Positions 1-5,620 of a DNA stretch of 7,052 nucleotides are shown in pieces (the stretch's first letter is position 1; each line of letters begins with the position of its first letter). The translations under genes and the position numbers were made by a program. The notes under the pieces are model-generated. The model was not told the origin of the DNA. It did not search any database and worked only from the letters and a program-made list of their open reading frames with translations. Where the stretch lies: the NCBI GenBank assembly GCA_031285645.1, contig JAITVU010000046.1, forward strand, positions 1 to 7,052, given 5' to 3'. This stretch comes from Oscillospiraceae bacterium (GTDB lineage: Bacteria; Bacillota; Clostridia; Oscillospirales; Ruminococcaceae).

Positions 1-31
1 TATTTTAATATATTATATGCGATAATGCAAA

Positions 32-1006
32 TTAGTTCATGTAGCTGAACAGGCTGGGCTGCAAAATGCGCGTGCCGATCTGGAGCGCGGCGTTATAAGC
101 GTATTCAGCCATTTTCAAATTGAGAAGGGCGGCTTCGTCGTTCATGAACTCAAGGCCCTGCTGGCGCGTCGTCAGGTTATCCTCTTCCAGCGTGAGGCGC
201 TCCTGGGTGAAATCGAGGAAGTTGTCGTCGGCGCCGATATTGGTGACCATGGTATTCGAGCGGTTAAAACAAGTCTGCATTTTGTCGAAAAGTTCCTGGT
301 CGGGCGCATCGGCCTCCAGAGACGAAATCATCTGGCCCAGAACGTCGTACATATTATCCTCGCCGGTGCCGACAATGTCAAGGCCGCTGATGGAGCGGTC
401 AAAAACCGTACTCGGAATGGGGTTGCCGCTTGCGTCAAGCGTCATGCCGAGGCCGATGTCTATGTAGACGGGATCGTCGAGCAGTTTGGCGTGATCCGGA
501 TCGGTGGGATCGAAATCGGCGACCTTAACGCCCCTGTACATCAGCTTGCCGTCGGTGTCGAGGGAAAAAGGCGCCTGATCCGTCTGGGAACCGCCGAACA
601 AATAGCGGTCGGAGAATTTCGAATTGAGGTCGGTGAGGAGCGCGTCCTGCATTTTCTGCAGCTTATTTGCGACTACCTGACGTTCATCGGCAGACATGGT
701 TCCGTTGGCGGCTTGCTGATAATCGGCGAAAACAGAATCGCTCGCAATACTGTTAATACCCTTAATCAGGACATCCTCGGCGGCCTTCAGCGTGCCTTTC
801 GCTTCCTGGACATTGTTCTGATAGCTGGCGTTCTTGCTGAGTTCGCGGCGCGCCTTCATCGCGCGCAAGCCCGTGGCCACATCGTCCGACATGGTGTGGA
901 ACTTGCGCTTTGTGATGGCCGTCATATTGGCGTCATACAGGTTTTTCTGGTTCAGGTTGAGCTGCGTCTGATAATTGCGTTTAATGGTAAAGTTGGAAAT
1001 TCTCAT
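32..1006 (-). CDS. flgL: Flagellar hook-associated protein 3 (FlgL, hook-filament junction)
   Basis: FlgL forms the second ring of the hook-filament junction, between FlgK and the first flagellin subunits, and is secreted through the flagellar export apparatus. The 324-residue product has the family's coiled-coil ends related to flagellin. The N-terminus begins MRISNFTI. The core contains DRYLFGGSQTDQAPF (about residues 133-147), matching the FlgL 'yLFgG..t...PF' signature. The C-terminus ends ILQPSLFSYM, matching the usual 'rilqPSLldyl'. Length is close to the usual 300-330 residues. The ATG start is supported by TAGGAGGT (1013-1020), six bases upstream. The gene follows flgK after 27 bases and is surely cotranscribed with it. 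In many Bacillota fliW, csrA and flagellin follow; those would lie beyond the left edge. The 31 bases after the stop show no terminator. Confidence 0.94.
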   Translation of the reverse strand: MRISNFTIKRNYQTQLNLNQKNLYDANMTAITKRKFHTMSDDVATGLRAMKARRELSKNASYQNNVQEAKGTLKAAEDVLIKGINSIASDSVFADYQQAANGTMSADERQVVANKLQKMQDALLTDLNSKFSDRYLFGGSQTDQAPFSLDTDGKLMYRGVKVADFDPTDPDHAKLLDDPVYIDIGLGMTLDASGNPIPSTVFDRSISGLDIVGTGEDNMYDVLGQMISSLEADAPDQELFDKMQTCFNRSNTMVTNIGADDNFLDFTQERLTLEEDNLTTRQQGLEFMNDEAALLNLKMAEYAYNAALQIGTRILQPSLFSYMN

Positions 1007-1033
1007 AAATAGACCTCCTATGCGCTATGCGTG

Positions 1034-2563
1034 TTAGCGTCCGACAATACCCATGCCGTTGATGATTTTATCGAGCGCCTCGTCCAGCGTCGTCATATAG
1101 CGGACGGCGGCGTTGTAGTAGTTGGAATACGTCATCATATTGATCGCTTCCTCGTTTTCCGAAACGCCGGATATGGACTGGCGCTGGTCATCGAGCGTGC
1201 TGATCACTTTTGTAGAAGCTGCAAGCAGTTCATCGGCTTGCTTTTTCTCAGAGCCGATGAGGCCGGTGAAGCCGGCGACAAGCTCTTGAAAAGTAGTATT
1301 CGGCAAGTCAGGAAGCACACCGGAGCGCTTCTCGGTGCTGATCGCGTTGATAAAACGCATGGCCTCAACGGGATTGGCAATCGTATCTGAATTAGAGAGA
1401 ATAATTTCGTTGGGATCGGCGCGCCACTCGCTGGAAATAGCGATGGTGGACGCCGTAACGCCTGCCATACTGTTATTTGTCGAGTTCGTTATCAGGGGTT
1501 TATCAGTTCCACCGTTATTTTGCTTATTGACGGCGTTGATGGCGTCGGCAAACGACTGGGCAAGGCTGTCGAGATATTTCTGCGCGTACACAATACCTTT
1601 ATAATCATTTTCACCGGCGCCCGGCGTATAGGAGCCGGAGCCGTTAATGATATCAAGATAGCCGCGCAGGCCGCCCTTTTCAAGCAAGGCGTCGGTTGCG
1701 GCCGCGTTGTGGGCTGTGCCGCCCGCGTCTGTGAAGGATAATTCGGCCAGATCGCCGTTGCGGTTAAAATTAAATTCAGCGTATTGATCCTTATTGACCA
1801 ACTCAATGTTGGTGCCCTTGATTGTAACGGTCAGATAGTTGAGCGCCACATCCTGTGTGATTTCCTTTTTGGTCTCCGTCACCTGAATATCGACAAAGCC
1901 GGCCAGCTCGTCAAGGAGCATATTGCGTTCGTCACGCAGCTCGTTGCCGGGGTTGCCGTACACTTCAACCTTATTAATTTGTTCATTGAGATGAGCTATT
2001 TCTTTAAGGATCCGATTGACCTCGTCGTTTACAGAAACCTCAAGGTCATCCATCTGGTTATCGCGCATCCGGCCAAGCTCGGTGGAGTACTTGTTGAGCA
2101 TCGAAGTGAATTTCTCCACATCTTTGCGAACCGTTGACGCATATTCCTGCGCGTCGGGCTGCGACAGGGCTTTTTCCAGTTTATCTACAATATTGCCGAG
2201 GCCTTCATGCAGCGCGTCGCTCATGACCTCGTCAAAAATATTCTGCAAATCGTTCATGCCGTCCTGCCGGACAATGTATTCGCCGTAGTTACCGGCTTCC
2301 GCGCGGTAACGGGCATCGAGGAAGGGGTCGCGGATTTGGCTGATGCCGGTCGCCACAGCGCCCATACCGGGGTAGAACCCCTTGTGCACAGCGTATTTGG
2401 AATTGCCGTTAACGGCCCAAGACACCTGGTCCACGCGCTGTCTTGTGTAACCGGGTGTGTCTATATTAGATGTATTGTGTCCCACTGTATCGAGACCGAG
2501 CTGCGCGTTCGCAATGGCCCTTCTCGCGGTTTCAAAGGCAAAAAAAGACGATCTCATAATCAT
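1034..2563 (-). CDS. flgK: Flagellar hook-associated protein 1 (FlgK)
   Basis: FlgK (HAP1) caps the hook and forms the first ring of the hook-filament junction; it is exported with the help of FlgN. The N-terminal flagellar rod/hook domain carries SNIDTPGYTRQRV (residues 32-44), the basal-body rod signature. The C-terminal domain ends with NMMTYSNYYNAAVRYMTTLD, matching the family's helical 'Q.AY.AsarvittvdEmld' pattern. The product is 509 residues from 2563, or 507 from the ATG at 2557, which gives the MRSSFFAFE start more typical of FlgK. Neither start has a ribosome site at normal spacing. The only good one, AAAGGAGG at 2610-2617, is 46 bases away with a 10-bp hairpin between (see the hairpin entry). 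A sigma-28-like promoter lies in the flgN-flgK gap. Identity is secure; the exact start is not. Confidence 0.95.
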   Translation of the reverse strand: MIMRSSFFAFETARRAIANAQLGLDTVGHNTSNIDTPGYTRQRVDQVSWAVNGNSKYAVHKGFYPGMGAVATGISQIRDPFLDARYRAEAGNYGEYIVRQDGMNDLQNIFDEVMSDALHEGLGNIVDKLEKALSQPDAQEYASTVRKDVEKFTSMLNKYSTELGRMRDNQMDDLEVSVNDEVNRILKEIAHLNEQINKVEVYGNPGNELRDERNMLLDELAGFVDIQVTETKKEITQDVALNYLTVTIKGTNIELVNKDQYAEFNFNRNGDLAELSFTDAGGTAHNAAATDALLEKGGLRGYLDIINGSGSYTPGAGENDYKGIVYAQKYLDSLAQSFADAINAVNKQNNGGTDKPLITNSTNNSMAGVTASTIAISSEWRADPNEIILSNSDTIANPVEAMRFINAISTEKRSGVLPDLPNTTFQELVAGFTGLIGSEKKQADELLAASTKVISTLDDQRQSISGVSENEEAINMMTYSNYYNAAVRYMTTLDEALDKIINGMGIVGR

Positions 2564-2573
2564 AAGCGTATAT

Positions 2574-2606
2574 GGTTCCGGTTTTGGAAACGGCCGAACC
2601 GGAACC
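2574..2606 (-). other. Hairpin between the flgK ribosome site and start codon
   Basis: GGTTCCGGTT (2574-2583) and AACCGGAACC (2597-2606) form a perfect 10-bp inverted repeat with a 13-base loop. In the flgK transcript the hairpin lies just after AAAGGAGG (2610-2617) and ends 10 bases before the ATG at 2563. If folded it would bring the ribosome site to an effective 13 bases from that ATG instead of 46. A second small stem, CCTTTG/CAAAGG (2622-2627 with 2613-2618, 3-base loop), overlaps the ribosome site itself. The pairing is read directly; a role in translation is inferred. It is unlikely to be an intrinsic terminator in the flgK direction, because no T-run follows. Confidence 0.6.
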
Positions 2607-2656
2607 TTTCCTCCTTTGCATCAAAGGCATATGGACATGCATACACCATAATATAT

Positions 2657-2683
2657 TCATCGGCAGAACAATATAAAAATTAA
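2657..2683 (-). promoter_or_regulatory. Candidate sigma-28 promoter for flgK-flgL
   Basis: Reading the minus strand, GCCGATGA (2657-2664) matches the sigma-28/sigma-D -10 consensus GCCGATAA/T at six or seven of eight positions. Upstream is TAAT with a 14-base spacer (2679-2682), or TTAA with a 15-base spacer (2680-2683), compared with the consensus TAAA. Transcription would start near 2650, giving a leader of about 87 bases to flgK. A sigma-28 promoter fits the late timing of the HAP genes and the presence of flgM in the same operon. The match is good but based on sequence alone. Confidence 0.5.
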
Positions 2684-2690
2684 TACAAAA

Positions 2691-3161
2691 TCATATTGAT
2701 TTCGAAAAAATATGAGAGCCTGGCGCGGCCGGTTTTTTGGGATCGCCATAATTGGCCGTTTTTGCGCCTTCAAGTTCTCTCAAGCGCTTATTGACGGTGC
2801 CAAGCTTTGTTTTAATCAGCTTCTGGCAATTGTCGTTAAGCGTTTTCGCCTCGTCGAGCGACTCTTTCAATCGGGAATAAATCCCGGCAAATTCATCTCT
2901 GAATTCGCCAGGAACTTCCTGTACGATATCGCTGAGCTTATCACCTTTAAGCCCAAGGGTCTTCCGGTACTCGGCAATATTCTGATCAAAGCCTCTGGAT
3001 ATGAGCAGATAAACCTGTTCCTCACCCATAATCTCTTCCAGCTTACCAAGATCATCCCGCTCGACCGCGTCGATTTTCTCCTTGAGCAACAAAGACAACC
3101 TGGCATAGCTTGAAGTCAGCTCTTCTAAATAAGAATAAAACTTATCAAATGTTGCAGTCAA
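2691..3161 (-). CDS. flgN: FlgN family flagellar export chaperone
   Basis: FlgN binds the C-terminal regions of FlgK and FlgL in the cytoplasm and delivers them to the export gate. The 156-residue product is almost entirely predicted helix and rich in charged residues and Leu. It has the family's N-terminal pattern (YLEELTSSYARLSLLLKEK, about residues 11-29) and a heptad-like central part, and ends in a Pro/Gly-rich tail. Its place between flgM and flgK is the standard one. No ATG occurs before about residue 45, so the start is taken as TTG at 3161, preceded by only a weak site (GTGGTG). The stop of flgM (TAG, 3177-3179) lies in the same frame, 15 bases upstream, suggesting translation coupled to flgM. 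FlgN sequences diverge strongly, so the call rests on context as well as pattern. Confidence 0.86.
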   Translation of the reverse strand: MTATFDKFYSYLEELTSSYARLSLLLKEKIDAVERDDLGKLEEIMGEEQVYLLISRGFDQNIAEYRKTLGLKGDKLSDIVQEVPGEFRDEFAGIYSRLKESLDEAKTLNDNCQKLIKTKLGTVNKRLRELEGAKTANYGDPKKPAAPGSHIFSKSI

Positions 3162-3176
3162 GACAACACCACTTTT

Positions 3177-3479
3177 CTATAAGTTATCATCCATAAGCGC
3201 ATTGACAAGATCGTTGGTTTCGATCCGGTACGTGCCGTTTTGGATGCTGGATTTCAGGCTTTCAAGATGCTGCGTGTCGGCCGGCGCCGCGACATAGCTC
3301 TGAACGCTGGACTTCATAACAAGCATCTGCTTGTCCGGCACCTTTGTGCTGCCTTTGGAAATGCTGTTGAGATCCACTTTGTCTTCAAAAGATGCGGTGC
3401 TTTGCTGCGGCTTGTTGACGCCGGCTTCCGCAACCCTCTTTTTATATAGGTTGTAGTTGTTCTGAATATTGATTTTCAT
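3177..3479 (-). CDS. flgM: Anti-sigma-28 factor FlgM
   Basis: FlgM binds sigma-28 (FliA/SigD) and blocks late flagellar transcription until it is removed when the hook is finished, in many bacteria by export. The 100-residue product is the usual size. The first half is low in predicted structure, as expected for a partly disordered protein, and contains DKVDLNSIS (33-41), like the family's 'DkveLS.' segment. The C-terminal sigma-binding helices contain SLKSSIQNGTYRIETNDLV (74-92), matching the FlgM 'ik.aI..GtY.v....iA' pattern. The ATG is preceded by GGGGTG (3488-3493), eight bases away. It is the first gene of the minus-strand operon; a sigma-28-like promoter upstream suggests FlgM acts on its own expression. 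Confidence 0.91.
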   Translation of the reverse strand: MKINIQNNYNLYKKRVAEAGVNKPQQSTASFEDKVDLNSISKGSTKVPDKQMLVMKSSVQSYVAAPADTQHLESLKSSIQNGTYRIETNDLVNALMDDNL

Positions 3480-3544
3480 TTTTTAAACACCCCGACTTCT
3501 ATAATAGAATACTTAATGATATCCAATAATGCTTTCTATTTAAT

Positions 3545-3571
3545 TATTCGTCACCTTTGAACATTACTTTA
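3545..3571 (-). promoter_or_regulatory. Candidate sigma-28 promoter for flgM
   Basis: On the minus strand TAAA (3568-3571) is followed after 15 bases by GACGAATA (3545-3552), a five-of-eight match to GCCGATAA with the right spacing and an exact -35 element. Transcription would start near 3537, about 57 bases before the flgM ATG. A sigma-A-like alternative, TTGGAT-N17-TATAGA, lies closer to the gene (about 3500-3528) and matches weakly. One or both could be used, since flgM in other bacteria often has an early and a late promoter. Confidence 0.35.
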
Positions 3572-3676
3572 GCGCCGCGGTTGATTTATTCACAGAAAAA
3601 TAAATACTACTCTACAGTTAGGAAATAGTTTGCATTAAGCATGTGAAAGCAAATTTGTTAAAAAATGGACGAGTGC

Positions 3677-3705
3677 TGGATTGTAAACAATACCTAAACA
3701 ATCCA
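3677..3705. repeat. 8-bp inverted repeat with an internal direct repeat
   Basis: TGGATTGT (3677-3684) and ACAATCCA (3698-3705) are perfect inverted repeats separated by 13 bases. Inside and across the right arm, AAACAAT occurs twice 11 bases apart (3685-3691 and 3696-3702), about one helical turn. It lies about 75 bases upstream of the -35 box of the flgB-facing promoter. This arrangement suits a dimeric regulator binding site, but it could also be an RNA hairpin. No T-run follows on either strand. Confidence 0.4.
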
Positions 3706-3711
3706 CTTAAT

Positions 3712-3744
3712 AATCAGCGTATTGTCATGTATCAATGCTGAATT
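3712..3744. repeat. Imperfect inverted repeat upstream of the flgB promoter
   Basis: CAGC-GT-ATTG (3715-3724) pairs with CAATGCTG (3733-3740), with a two-base bulge and an 8-base loop. AAT (3712-3714) and ATT (3742-3744) extend the pairing past one more bulge. It ends 33 bases before the -35 box. It may be an operator or a chance structure. Confidence 0.3.
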
Positions 3745-3777
3745 ATGGGACATACGATATTATTTTGCAAAATGGTA

Positions 3778-3806
3778 TTGACAAGAAAAAATCTCTAATC
3801 TATAAT
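3778..3806 (+). promoter_or_regulatory. Consensus sigma-A promoter of the flgB operon
   Basis: TTGACA (3778-3783), exactly 17 bases, then TATAAT (3801-3806): all twelve consensus positions match with ideal spacing. The bases just upstream are A/T-rich, like an UP element. A start near 3812-3814 is expected. No gene lies between it and flgB, so the natural target is flgB-flgC-fliE-fliF through a leader of about 455 bases. A promoter this strong for an early flagellar operon usually implies repression or control in the leader. It could instead drive a separate small RNA from the same region. Confidence 0.8.
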
Positions 3807-3812
3807 GGGGAT

Positions 3813-4269
3813 AATGCATTCAAGAGGTCGTTTTTTTTGTGACCGGCCATTTTAAGCGGACAACAACCGTTTTGGAAGTGTTATTGCCGGGATTTGGCGC
3901 GATGCTAATCAAGAGTCGGTCTGCCATACATATTGAATCGTGAAATAATATACCCCGTAACCCCATATAATAGAATCTGCTCTATGAATATATTCGCTCA
4001 CGCCAACGGTTTCTTGAGCGGAACTGAGTGTCTTATTTTTAACAAGTTCATTATAATTAATTAAAAGAAGCACAACCCGCTATTATCTGGATTCAAGACA
4101 ATTACGGGTTGTTTTCGCGGGTTTTATTTTGCTTATTCCATTATTAATAAAAATATTTTGAATTAGATTAGGAATTAATTCTGTAAATAATTTGAATGTG
4201 CCGCAGCCGTGCAAAATATATGGATGCCTGCACAACATATATAAAGCAAAAGTAATGGGAGGACTTGTA
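3813..4269 (+). promoter_or_regulatory. Long structured 5' leader of the flgB operon (presumptive)
   Basis: Presumed untranslated leader. Structures read directly: GGTC (3826-3829) with GACC (3841-3844) across a T8 run, where the same GACC(G) can pair instead with CGGTC (3917-3921); an 8-bp stem (3993-4000 with 4015-4022, one G-U pair) with a 14-base loop; a three-arm CCCG/CGGG element (4072-4123, separate entry); and GTGCA/TGCAC (4209-4213 with 4229-4233) shortly before flgB. I found no conserved core of the cyclic di-GMP type I riboswitch, which controls flgB in some Clostridia, nor any other riboswitch class I recognise. Confidence 0.4.
4072..4130 (+). terminator. Possible attenuator: one arm, two alternative partners, then a T-rich run
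   Basis: ACAACCCG (4072-4079) can pair with CGGGTTGT (4105-4112, 8 bp). The overlapping AACCCGC (4074-4080) can pair instead with GCGGGTT (4117-4123, 7 bp), which is followed directly by TTTATTTT. The two pairings exclude each other. The second has the shape of an intrinsic terminator with a very long loop (36 bases), so it would be inefficient unless the loop folds. It lies about 140 bases before flgB, where an attenuator would act on the operon. The pairing is observed; the function is inferred. Confidence 0.35.
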
Positions 4270-4659
4270 ATGGTACTTTCTTCACCGACAAACACCGCTT
4301 TGGAGAAAGCGTTCAGCGCGTTGTGGCAAAGGCAGCAGACAATCAGCCATAACATCGCCAATGAGGATACGCCCGGCTATAAAGCGAAGAGGCTGGAGTT
4401 TGAGTCCCTGCTTAAAAATGAAATCAGCAATATCAACCGGGGCGATTTCAGCCGCAGAGAGTCGGTCAGCCGGATCGAGGGCGTCAAAGCCAGGGAATAT
4501 GAGCTTGAAAATCTGACGGGCAGGGCGGATGGCAACAATGTGGTGCTCGACAACGAGTATATTGAGCTGGCGCGGACTCAGATTCAGTACAACGCCATCC
4601 AACAGCGAATAAACGGTTATTACACAAACCTTAAATATGTAATCAGCGGCGGCAGATAA
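4270..4659 (+). CDS. flgB: Flagellar basal-body rod protein FlgB
   Basis: FlgB is a proximal rod subunit, assembled on the FliE/MS-ring base in the cell envelope. The 129-residue product has the rod signature SHNIANEDTPGYKAK (26-40) and the FlgB-specific C-terminal block GNNVVLDNEYIELARTQIQY (88-107), followed by INGYYTNLKYVI. Length fits the family (about 130). The frame is open upstream to 4192, and ATG codons also occur at 4192 and 4255. Only the ATG at 4270 has a proper ribosome site, GGGAGG (4257-4262) seven bases away, and it gives the standard FlgB N-terminus. It is the first gene of the plus-strand operon; flgC follows after 23 bases. Confidence 0.95.
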   Translation: MVLSSPTNTALEKAFSALWQRQQTISHNIANEDTPGYKAKRLEFESLLKNEISNINRGDFSRRESVSRIEGVKAREYELENLTGRADGNNVVLDNEYIELARTQIQYNAIQQRINGYYTNLKYVISGGR

Positions 4660-4682
4660 TTTGTCGGAGGAGGCTTTGCATT

Positions 4683-5138
4683 ATGGCATTTTTAAGTTCA
4701 CTTGATATTGCCGGTTCCGGCATGACGGCCCAGAAAAAGCGGCTCGACGTCATCACGGAGAATATAACGAACCGCGAAACGACGCGCACGGAAGACGGCG
4801 GACCTTACAGGCGCAAGCTCTCGGTTTTTACGGAAATTGAGAAGGGCGGCAGCTTTTCCGGTATTTTCAAAAACGCCAGGCTCAACCAGGCCAGGCAGTC
4901 GGGGACGCTGGGCGGCGTGATGGTCAGCGAGGTTATTGAGGACGAATCTGATTTTATTCCCGTGTATGATCCCAACCATCCGGATGCCGGCGAGGACGGC
5001 TACGTGATGATGCCAAATGTTAACAATACGGTTGAAATGATCGACGCCATGTCGGCCACGCGCTCTTATTCGGCCAATATAGCGGCTTTTGAGGCAATTA
5101 AGGCCATGGCGGCGAAAGCTTTGGAAATAGGCCGATAA
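4683..5138 (+). CDS. flgC: Flagellar basal-body rod protein FlgC
   Basis: FlgC is the second proximal rod protein. The 151-residue product starts with the family's helical N-terminus (SLDIAGSGMTAQKKRLDVI, 6-24). It then has PYRRK (41-45), YDPNHPDA (95-102) and GYVMMPNVN (106-114), and ends with a helix containing TRSYSANIAAFEAIKAM (126-142). These are the conserved FlgC blocks in their normal order. The usual 'NiAN' rod motif reads NITN (27-30), a mild variant. GGAGGAGG (4666-4673) lies nine bases before the ATG. It is cotranscribed with flgB. Confidence 0.96.
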   Translation: MAFLSSLDIAGSGMTAQKKRLDVITENITNRETTRTEDGGPYRRKLSVFTEIEKGGSFSGIFKNARLNQARQSGTLGGVMVSEVIEDESDFIPVYDPNHPDAGEDGYVMMPNVNNTVEMIDAMSATRSYSANIAAFEAIKAMAAKALEIGR

Positions 5139-5240
5139 TATTTTATGGTATTTTCGTTTATTTTTTCCTGATAAAATTATACTACTATGGATCACAGCGG
5201 CTTTCATATCATGAGCATTGCCGCGGAAGGAATGTGTCGG

Positions 5241-5552
5241 ATGGTTAATATTATACCTGTGTCGTCTTCGATAAACAGTCTTGGCGCTGTCGGCGGCGGG
5301 CCCAGCATAGCGGCTCCCGGACAAAAGAGCCCCTCCGCTTTCACCGATTTCTTAAAGGACGCGGTCAAAAACATCGAGGAACTCGACGCTATAAAGGCGC
5401 AGGACGCCTACAATCTCTCCGTCGGCGATGTGGATAATCTGGCGGAGCTGGCGACAAACGCGGAGAAGTATGACATTTCGGTCCAGATGCTGGTCCAGAT
5501 CCGCAACAAGTTGCTCGACAGCTACTCTGAAATTATGCGCATGAACGTCTGA
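5241..5552 (+). CDS. fliE: Flagellar hook-basal body complex protein FliE
   Basis: FliE joins the MS ring to the proximal rod and is among the first rod-type proteins exported. From the ATG at 5241 the product is 103 residues, the usual size. It has a helical C-terminal half with the family blocks DAYNLSVGDVDNLAELA (55-71), VQIRNKLLDSY (85-95) and EIMRMNV (97-103). The frame is also open from ATG codons at 5187, 5211 and 5232, which would add up to 18 residues. GGAAGGA (5225-5231) is best placed for 5241, and the resulting MVNIIPV start resembles other FliE proteins. The 102 bases after flgC hold no other gene. fliF begins 68 bases downstream. Confidence 0.94.
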   Translation: MVNIIPVSSSINSLGAVGGGPSIAAPGQKSPSAFTDFLKDAVKNIEELDAIKAQDAYNLSVGDVDNLAELATNAEKYDISVQMLVQIRNKLLDSYSEIMRMNV

Positions 5553-5620
5553 TCAATCGGATTTTGCGGCTGCACGGGTGTGGCCCGACACTATATGGAT
5601 TGTTTTGTTGAGGGTATTAT

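Larger units (their letters stand above)
3480..4269. other. Divergent intergenic region between flgM and flgB
   Basis: About 790 bases, clearly richer in A and T than the flanking genes, with no convincing open reading frame on either strand. It contains, from left to right: the flgM ribosome site and candidate promoters (to about 3571); an unassigned stretch (3572-3676); two inverted repeats (3677-3705 and 3712-3744); a consensus sigma-A promoter facing flgB (3778-3806); a long presumptive leader with several hairpins (3813-4254); and the flgB ribosome site (4257-4262). This is where control of both flagellar operons must reside. Confidence 0.85.

Noticed and set aside
491..1012. 173-codon plus-strand frame opposite flgL
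   Set aside because: Shadow of flgL, which is fully supported by conserved motifs on the other strand; the same applies to the other plus-strand frames between 120 and 2683.
3814..3855. 13-codon leader peptide starting at the first ATG after the consensus promoter
   Set aside because: The ATG is at or within a base or two of the expected transcription start, with no room for a ribosome site, and the peptide shows no run of regulatory codons.
3807..4130. Cyclic di-GMP type I riboswitch upstream of flgB
   Set aside because: Expected by analogy with some Clostridia, but the conserved core sequences of that class are absent on the plus strand.
4192..4269. Longer N-terminus for FlgB from the ATG codons at 4192 or 4255
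   Set aside because: Neither upstream ATG has a ribosome site, the added residues do not resemble FlgB, and GGGAGG is correctly spaced only for 4270.
5197..5224. GCGGC/GCCGC hairpin just before fliE
   Set aside because: Only 5 bp with an 18-base loop; expected by chance at this base composition.
4698..5324. 208-codon open frame on the minus strand across flgC
   Set aside because: It lies antisense to a well-conserved flgC, is rich in Arg and His as expected of a shadow frame, and has no family resemblance I can recognise.
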